Origin: Gallalistipes aquisgranensis
GTDB lineage: Bacteria; Bacteroidota; Bacteroidia; Bacteroidales; Rikenellaceae
Assembly: GCF_014982715.1 (NCBI RefSeq)
Contig: NZ_JADCJY010000001.1
Span: forward strand, 1,302,001-1,366,000
Length of the DNA stretch: 64,000 bases
Reading direction: 5' to 3'
The notes below the pieces were generated by a model that had not been told where the DNA came from, did no database searches, and saw only the letters and a list, made by a program, of their open reading frames with translations. Below, in pieces: positions 59,739 to 64,000 of the stretch (position 1 is the stretch's first letter; each line of letters starts with the position of its first letter). A program made the position numbers and the translations under genes.

Positions 59739-61310
59739 CTAATACCCGTAACGATTGGTGAGAGGCATCACGCGTTCCTTGCCGAACGTGCGCGTGGAGA
59801 GGCGCAGCACGGGGCAGAACTGGTAGCGCTTATGCTCGTTGCGCAGCACCATGCCGTAGACCTTGTACACCACTTCGGCATCGAAACCGGCATTGATGAT
59901 CTCCTCCCGGTGCTGTCCCTCCTCGATCATGCGGTAGAGGATGGCATCCAACACATCGTAGGGAGGCAGAGACTCGTCGTCCCGCTGCTCGGGGCGCAGT
60001 TCGGCCGAGGGGGCTTTGAGGATGATGTTTTCGGGTATGATCTCCGTATCGCGGTTGATGTACCGCGCCAGGTCGAACACCTCGCTCTTGTACAGGTCGC
60101 CGAGCAGGCTGATCGAGCCGTTGGTATCACCGTACAGGGTGCCGTACCCCACGGCCATTTCGCTCTTGTTGGTGGTGTTGAGCAGGATATGGCCGAACTT
60201 GTTCGATACGGCCATCATCATCAGCCCGCGGATACGGGCCTGTATATTCTCTTCAGCCACGTCGAAAGGCAGATCGCCGAACACCGGACGCATGGCCTTC
60301 ATGACGGTCGTATAGGTCTCGGTGATCGGCACTATATCGTATTCGATACCGAGGTTTTCGGCCAGCTTCAGGGCATCGTCCACCGAATGGTCGGACGAGA
60401 ACTGCGAAGGCATCATCAACACCCTCACGTTTTCCGGACCGAGCACATCGGCGGCGACCGCCACCACCACGGCAGAATCTATTCCGCCCGAGAGCCCCAG
60501 GCAGGCCTGCGTAAAACCGTTCTTTTCGAAATAATCCTTCAGACCCAGCTTGATCGCATGGTAGACATTGACCGTCTTATCCTGATACGGAATTTCGATA
60601 TGGGGCAGGTCGGCTTCGACATCCACCACGAGGAAATCCTCCTCGAAATTCTTCAGCAGGGCGACGGCCTCGCCCCGTCCGTTGAAAACGGCCGACGACC
60701 CGTCGAACACGACATCGGTCTGGGCGCCCACCTGATTCAGGAAAACCACCGTCTTCCCCTTGGTGTAGGCGAGGCGGCGCAGAAAGTCGTAGCGTTTTTC
60801 AACAATGCCCCGCGAATAACGCGAGGCAGTAATATTCACGATAATATCGGCATAATCGCCGTACTCCTGTTCGGCCAGAATGTCCTCGTTGACCACGACG
60901 GCCACCTTCCGGCCGCATATCTTCACGTACTCGCAGCCTTCGGAAGGGGTGATATATCCCTTGTCGTCCCTCCAGATAACGTTCCGTTTGCCCACGTAAC
61001 GCACCACCTTCCGGTTTTGGATCAGGGCGGCCACGCTGATGGTCCGGTTGTTGTGCTGGATCGGCAGGCCCACGAGCACCGAAATATTGTCGCAATAAGA
61101 GGCGATCTCCACCAATGCCTCCTCGCACAATTCGAGGAACGTGACTTTGTTCAACAGATCGTAAGCCGGGGTTCCGCAAATGGCCTGCTCGGCGAACAGC
61201 AGCAGGTCGGCATGTTGTGCCTTGGCCTCGTTGATACTCCGGATAATCTTCATCTTGTTGGACTCGAAGGCTCCGATCGTATAATTCAACTGCGCAAGAG
61301 CTATCTTCAT
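59739..61310 (-). CDS. nadE: NAD+ synthase, glutamine-hydrolysing
   Basis: 523 residues. N-terminal nitrilase-like glutaminase domain (about 1-250; catalytic Glu in 'LLLFAEQAICG', the Lys region 'SEGCEYVKICGRKVAVVVNEDIL', which has Asn-Glu where the Cys of active glutaminases is expected) and C-terminal synthetase (about 275-523) with 'GLSGGIDSAVVVAVAADVLGPENVRVLMMPSQFSSDHSVDDALKLAENLGI' and 'NTTNKSEMAVGYGTLYGD'. If the glutaminase Cys is truly missing, ammonia would be the nitrogen source; I am not certain of the alignment. Divergent from tRNA-Phe. Confidence 0.92.
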   Translation of the reverse strand: MKIALAQLNYTIGAFESNKMKIIRSINEAKAQHADLLLFAEQAICGTPAYDLLNKVTFLELCEEALVEIASYCDNISVLVGLPIQHNNRTISVAALIQNRKVVRYVGKRNVIWRDDKGYITPSEGCEYVKICGRKVAVVVNEDILAEQEYGDYADIIVNITASRYSRGIVEKRYDFLRRLAYTKGKTVVFLNQVGAQTDVVFDGSSAVFNGRGEAVALLKNFEEDFLVVDVEADLPHIEIPYQDKTVNVYHAIKLGLKDYFEKNGFTQACLGLSGGIDSAVVVAVAADVLGPENVRVLMMPSQFSSDHSVDDALKLAENLGIEYDIVPITETYTTVMKAMRPVFGDLPFDVAEENIQARIRGLMMMAVSNKFGHILLNTTNKSEMAVGYGTLYGDTNGSISLLGDLYKSEVFDLARYINRDTEIIPENIILKAPSAELRPEQRDDESLPPYDVLDAILYRMIEEGQHREEIINAGFDAEVVYKVYGMVLRNEHKRYQFCPVLRLSTRTFGKERVMPLTNRYGY

Positions 61311-61361
61311 CGTTACTGGAAAGTTTTTAGGTTATAGTTCATCAGGGTTCATTAGTCCCGA

Positions 61362-61369
61362 CAAAGATA
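61362..61369 (-). promoter_or_regulatory. -7 element for nadE
   Basis: On the minus strand TATCTTTG is an exact TAnnTTTG match, about 52 bases before the nadE start. Confidence 0.55.
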
Positions 61370-61405
61370 GGACTTTTACTTCATAAGAAAAATTCACCCG
61401 AGGTA

Positions 61406-61435
61406 TTGTTTAATTAATTTTTCTTCCTATCTTTG
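61406..61435 (+). promoter_or_regulatory. tRNA-Phe promoter
   Basis: TTG (61406-61408) and TATCTTTG (61428-61435) with a 19-base spacer match the -33/-7 pattern. The tRNA begins about 36 bases downstream. Confidence 0.65.
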
Positions 61436-61471
61436 CACCCGTCTTCGGAACATAACCGCAGACACAGAGTC

Positions 61472-61544
61472 GGTGCCATAGCTCAGTTGGTAGAGCAAAG
61501 GACTGAAAATCCTTGTGTCCCTCGTTCGATTCGTGGTGGCACCA
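61472..61544 (+). tRNA. tRNA-Phe (GAA)
   Basis: A 73-base cloverleaf. The acceptor stem GGTGCCA pairs with TGGCACC. The anticodon stem AAGGA/TCCTT closes a 7-base loop CTGAAAA with anticodon GAA at 61505-61507. The D arm carries GCTC/GAGC, and the T arm has the TTCGATT-type loop. The CCA end is not encoded (ACTTC follows the discriminator), so it depends on the CCA transferase. Confidence 0.97.
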
Positions 61545-61554
61545 CTTCAAAATC

Positions 61555-61587
61555 AAGCAGTTAAGTCAGTCTTAACTGCTTTTTTTG
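61555..61587 (+). terminator. Terminator after tRNA-Phe
   Basis: A perfect 11-bp stem AAGCAGTTAAG/CTTAACTGCTT with a 5-base loop, followed by a run of eight T. It lies 10 bases after the tRNA. Confidence 0.9.
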
Positions 61588-61627
61588 TGGCTTTTCACAG
61601 CGGTTTTACGGCGATTTTAGGCACTGA

Positions 61628-61663
61628 GTTAAACCGAAAGTTAAACCGAGAGTTAAACCGAAA
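61628..61663 (+). repeat. Three tandem 12-base repeats downstream of tRNA-Phe
   Basis: GTTAAACCGAAA, GTTAAACCGAGA and GTTAAACCGAAA follow one another without spacing (61628-61639, 61640-61651, 61652-61663). They are close to the 3' side of a tRNA gene, a common integration target, and lie in a short gene-poor strip (61588-61783). Confidence 0.75.
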
Positions 61664-61783
61664 ATGGTCGCGTGCGCGGGATTTCTCAAAGAATACGACA
61701 GGTCGCTGATTCCGCACCCTGCGGGCAGTCCATCATGCAGCCGTACTTCCGTCACCCGTGGAGGAGCCGCGTCCGGCCGCACA

Positions 61784-62683
61784 TCAGAGCCGGAAATTCT
61801 GTTTGCGGAACTCCGAGGCGGAGATGCCGACGATGCGCCGGAACGTACGGGAAAAATAGTCGGGACTGTTGAAACCAAGTTTGGCCGCGATCTGTGCCAC
61901 GGTCAGCGAGGTCTTGATCAGAAAAATGGAAGCCTTGTTGATTTTCAGATGGATGAAATAGTCGATCGGAGCATGTCCCGTCTCCTTGACGAACCGGCGG
62001 TAAAAGTACGATTCGGAATAACCTGCATAGGAGGCAATCTGGCTCAGAGTCAGATTGCTTTCGACGTTCTCCGCCATAAAATGCGTCACCCGGCTGACCA
62101 TGCTGTCGGCATATTTGACCGCAGCGGGTACGGGAACCGATTCCCGGAACAGGTCGGCATAGAGAAAGGAGGCGAGAAAATGCGCCAGCACGATATTGGC
62201 ATAATTCAGTTTTTCGATGGAAAACCCTCCGCAAAGCACCGAATAGATCGTCTCGAACAGATCCGTACGCTGCTCGATACGCGAATGTACGGAAGGAAGC
62301 ACCTGCCGGGGCTCCGCCATACCCGCGGCATAAACCGAGGCTTTTTCCCCGCCGAACAGGACCCAGTAAAGCGTCCACGGATCGTCGTCGTCGGCCCGGT
62401 AGACATGAGGCACTCCGGCAGGAAGCACCACGAACCGGTTGGCCGAGAGAGTGAAACGCCGACGGTCCACCTCCACCTCTCCCCTGCCCCATGTACAGTA
62501 TAGAAACACGTGCTGAGAAGAGCCTTCCGGACGCGACACGTGGTGGTGCCGCGCATGGGCGATATGCCCCAGGGAATGGATGTAGAGATCGCCCGTCAGA
62601 GGATTGTCCTCTATCAGGTCGAGAAAGGGCTGGGGAAGCACCACGAACCGCTCCCCGGGAAAACCTGCTTCGATACGGGCCAT
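61784..62683 (-). CDS. AraC family transcriptional regulator
   Basis: 299 residues. N-terminal cupin-like sensor domain (about 30-165; 'YIHSLGHIAHARHHHVSRPEGSSQHVFLYCTWGRGEVEVDRRRFTLSANRFVVLPAGVPHVYRADDDDPWTLYWVLFGG') and two helix-turn-helix motifs at the end (about 200-295: 'LTLSQIASYAGYSESYFYRRFVKETGHAPIDYFIHLKINKASIFLIKTSLTVAQIAAKLGFNSPDYFSRTFRRIVGISASEFRK'). The gene follows the UroD/MtaA-type gene in the same direction after 76 bases and may control it. Confidence 0.93.
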   Translation of the reverse strand: MARIEAGFPGERFVVLPQPFLDLIEDNPLTGDLYIHSLGHIAHARHHHVSRPEGSSQHVFLYCTWGRGEVEVDRRRFTLSANRFVVLPAGVPHVYRADDDDPWTLYWVLFGGEKASVYAAGMAEPRQVLPSVHSRIEQRTDLFETIYSVLCGGFSIEKLNYANIVLAHFLASFLYADLFRESVPVPAAVKYADSMVSRVTHFMAENVESNLTLSQIASYAGYSESYFYRRFVKETGHAPIDYFIHLKINKASIFLIKTSLTVAQIAAKLGFNSPDYFSRTFRRIVGISASEFRKQNFRL

Positions 62684-62759
62684 AGCAAATCCGGATTATC
62701 TTTGCAAATAAAGCAATAATAATCCGGATTCACACGGTTTCGTCCCCGTTTTTTCGGTT

Positions 62760-63770
62760 TCAGAGCTCCCGGCCGCGGTTGAACCGCTCCGCAGCCCGGT
62801 AGAATGCCTCGATATTGTCGAAAGGCACTTCGGGCGGCGTGTCGCATCCGGAAGAGAGCACGAAATTGGCGTGGTCGCCGCACTCTCCGAGCAGCACGGC
62901 GGTCGCCTGCTCCACCTCCTGCGGGGTGGCCATCTTGAAGACACCCACCGGATCGAGGTTGCCCATCACCAGCGTATCGGCAGGACAGTCGTTCAGCGCG
63001 GCCTTCATGTCCATCTTGTTGCCGAAATGGTATCCCTTGGCTCCGGTATAGACCATGGCGGGGGTGCAGTGGCCCGAGTTGCCGCAGTTGTGCAAGATCA
63101 CGGCGAACGAATCGTCCTGCACGGCCTCGACGATCCGCCGGACATAGACCGACGAATAGTCCCGACACAGGTCGTCGGGCAGCAGACCGGCCGCCGGCTC
63201 GGCCAGGATCACGCCGGCCACGCCCGCCTCCCTGATCGCCCGGCAGTAGTCGGTGAGGAAACGGGTGCATTTCTCCAGCAGCAGGTTCACGGTCTCGGGT
63301 TCCGTATAAATGGCCATCATGATCTCCGTCATGTCGAAAAGCCGGCCGGCCAGCGAATAGGGGCCTATGCACCCTCCGAACACGGGTTTCCCGATATGCT
63401 GCGCGGCCAGCCGGTTCGCTTTCAGGTACTCCGGCACCCGCCCCCTGTCGAGCCCCGGCACGGCGAGCGCCTCCACTCCGGCACGATCGGAGACGAGACG
63501 TCCCACCACGCTGGGCACCTCGTTGTCGTCCATGTGCAGCCGCGCGCCGAAAGCCTCGGCCTCCACCGTCAGGTCCATAATCACCGTACAGGCGTCGGAT
63601 TGGGGAAAACGGCGGTTGAGCGCGTCAATCGCCTCGAAATGGACCTGTCCGTCCGTTACGGCGTCGATCACCTTCTTGCCCAGCAACTCGATGCCGGGAT
63701 GCGTCATGATCGGAATGACGGGACAGCGGCGCTCCCCGATCAACGACTGAATCCATTGGGTCGTATTCAT
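62760..63770 (-). CDS. MtaA/CmuA-type corrinoid methyltransferase (uroporphyrinogen decarboxylase family)
   Basis: 336 residues, URO-D-fold. The haem-biosynthesis UroD active-site signatures are not seen; instead there is a zinc site as in MtaA-type methyltransferases: His and Cys in 'VILHNCGNSGHCT' (HxC, about residue 227) and a distal Cys in 'VLSSGCDTPPEVP' (about 307). MtaA-type enzymes move a methyl group between a corrinoid protein and a thiol. It overlaps the start of a reactivation-domain gene by 4 bases. The methyl donor is unknown; a corrinoid protein gene is not in the window. Confidence 0.82.
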   Translation of the reverse strand: MNTTQWIQSLIGERRCPVIPIMTHPGIELLGKKVIDAVTDGQVHFEAIDALNRRFPQSDACTVIMDLTVEAEAFGARLHMDDNEVPSVVGRLVSDRAGVEALAVPGLDRGRVPEYLKANRLAAQHIGKPVFGGCIGPYSLAGRLFDMTEIMMAIYTEPETVNLLLEKCTRFLTDYCRAIREAGVAGVILAEPAAGLLPDDLCRDYSSVYVRRIVEAVQDDSFAVILHNCGNSGHCTPAMVYTGAKGYHFGNKMDMKAALNDCPADTLVMGNLDPVGVFKMATPQEVEQATAVLLGECGDHANFVLSSGCDTPPEVPFDNIEAFYRAAERFNRGREL

Positions 63771-64000
63771 GATTCGGTTCTGTTTTTCTGTTTCAAACGA
63801 TTCTTATAACAATCGGCCCGGCCGCAGAGAGCGCATCCGTAAGGCGTCATCTCCACCTCGGGACCTATGGCGATCAGTCCGCTGACCGACTTGATCGGAG
63901 ACATCAGACTCGACGCGCTCAGGCTCACCCCGCAGGGGTCGGGCGGCAACAGTGCGAAAAGTTCCTGCTGCTGGTCGACATGCCAGCCGCAGTAACCCGG
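63767..64000 (-). CDS. Vitamin B12-dependent methionine synthase activation domain-like protein (partial)
   Basis: The last 77 residues of a gene that runs off the window. The sequence 'PGYCGWHVDQQQELFALLPPDPCGVSLSASSLMSPIKSVSGLIAIG' matches the activation domain of MetH ('GYPACPDH...L..G..LT.S.AM.P..SVSG'). It ends in a Cys-rich tail 'GCALCGRADCYKNR'. Freestanding proteins of this type reactivate corrinoid methyltransferases. The start lies outside. Stop and start codons overlap with the MtaA-type gene, so the two are coupled. Confidence 0.75.
   Translation of the reverse strand, partial: PGYCGWHVDQQQELFALLPPDPCGVSLSASSLMSPIKSVSGLIAIGPEVEMTPYGCALCGRADCYKNRLKQKNRTES

Noticed and set aside
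61628-61663. CRISPR array
   Set aside because: Three 12-base units without spacers are not CRISPR; no cas genes are near.
62760-63770. Haem-pathway uroporphyrinogen decarboxylase (hemE)
   Set aside because: It has the zinc ligands and context of MtaA-type methyltransferases and lacks the N-terminal substrate motif of HemE.

Overview
The window reads as chromosomal DNA from a Bacteroidota gut anaerobe, most likely an Alistipes-type member of the Rikenellaceae; this is inference from gene content and style, not a database match. The evidence is high-GC coding DNA, many recognisable Bacteroidota-type -7/-33 promoters (TAnnTTTG with an upstream TTTG), secreted proteins with BACON, DUF5689 and META domains, a TonB-dependent receptor with a carboxypeptidase-regulatory-like N-terminus, Bacteroidota-type YidC and BamA, DUF349, and an rseC-rnfBCDGEA ion pump. 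Most genes are intact, closely packed housekeeping genes.

Layout. 0.2-4.8 kb: two META lipoproteins, RidA, the rpsF-rpsR-rplI operon, adenylate kinase and a ThiL. 5.0-14.5 kb: an accessory locus for secreted nucleases, with a DUF5689 lipoprotein, a TonB-dependent receptor, an endonuclease/exonuclease/phosphatase-type nuclease, a BACON plus DNA/RNA non-specific endonuclease (frameshifted) and a large BACON/FN3-like/DUF5689 lipoprotein (also frameshifted). 14.7-24 kb: an EamA transporter, thioesterase, TsaC, YebC, a membrane-anchored rubrerythrin-like protein, type II NADH dehydrogenase, CCA transferase, an SGNH hydrolase, PdxJ and NAD kinase. 24-28.4 kb: the envelope operon uppS-bamA-ompH-ompH. 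28.4-29.3 kb: a gene-free stretch with strong hairpins. 29.3-35 kb: a DUF349-pyrG-yidC operon. 35.3-42.4 kb: an orphan response regulator, a secreted TonB_C-like protein, crcB-pta-ackA, a YjbR protein and ptb-buk. 42.4-51.5 kb: a flippase, aroQ-pyk, a second thiL with thiD, a GT80-type sialyltransferase-like lipoprotein, a DivIC/FtsB-like protein, queE-hpt and purE. 51.6-61.3 kb: a BamA/TamA-like barrel, the Rnf operon (with an N-terminally extended RnfC) and nadE. 61.4-64 kb: tRNA-Phe, then an AraC regulator, a MtaA/UroD-type methyltransferase and the end of a corrinoid-reactivation-type gene that runs off the window.

How it fits together. The energy genes (Rnf, NDH-2, pyruvate kinase, Pta-AckA, Ptb-Buk) describe a fermentative anaerobe that conserves energy through ferredoxin:NAD+ oxidoreduction and through acyl phosphates. 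The most interesting accessory region is 5.0-14.5 kb, where two secreted nucleases of different folds, an outer-membrane TonB receptor without SusD and OB-fold-like DUF5689 lipoproteins suggest an extracellular nucleic-acid scavenging system. Both apparent frameshifts that I found in the window fall in that one locus. Other points worth a look are the GT80-like lipoprotein, the rubrerythrin-like protein that seems to have lost its diiron ligands, the RnfC fusion and the corrinoid methyltransferase cluster at the right edge.
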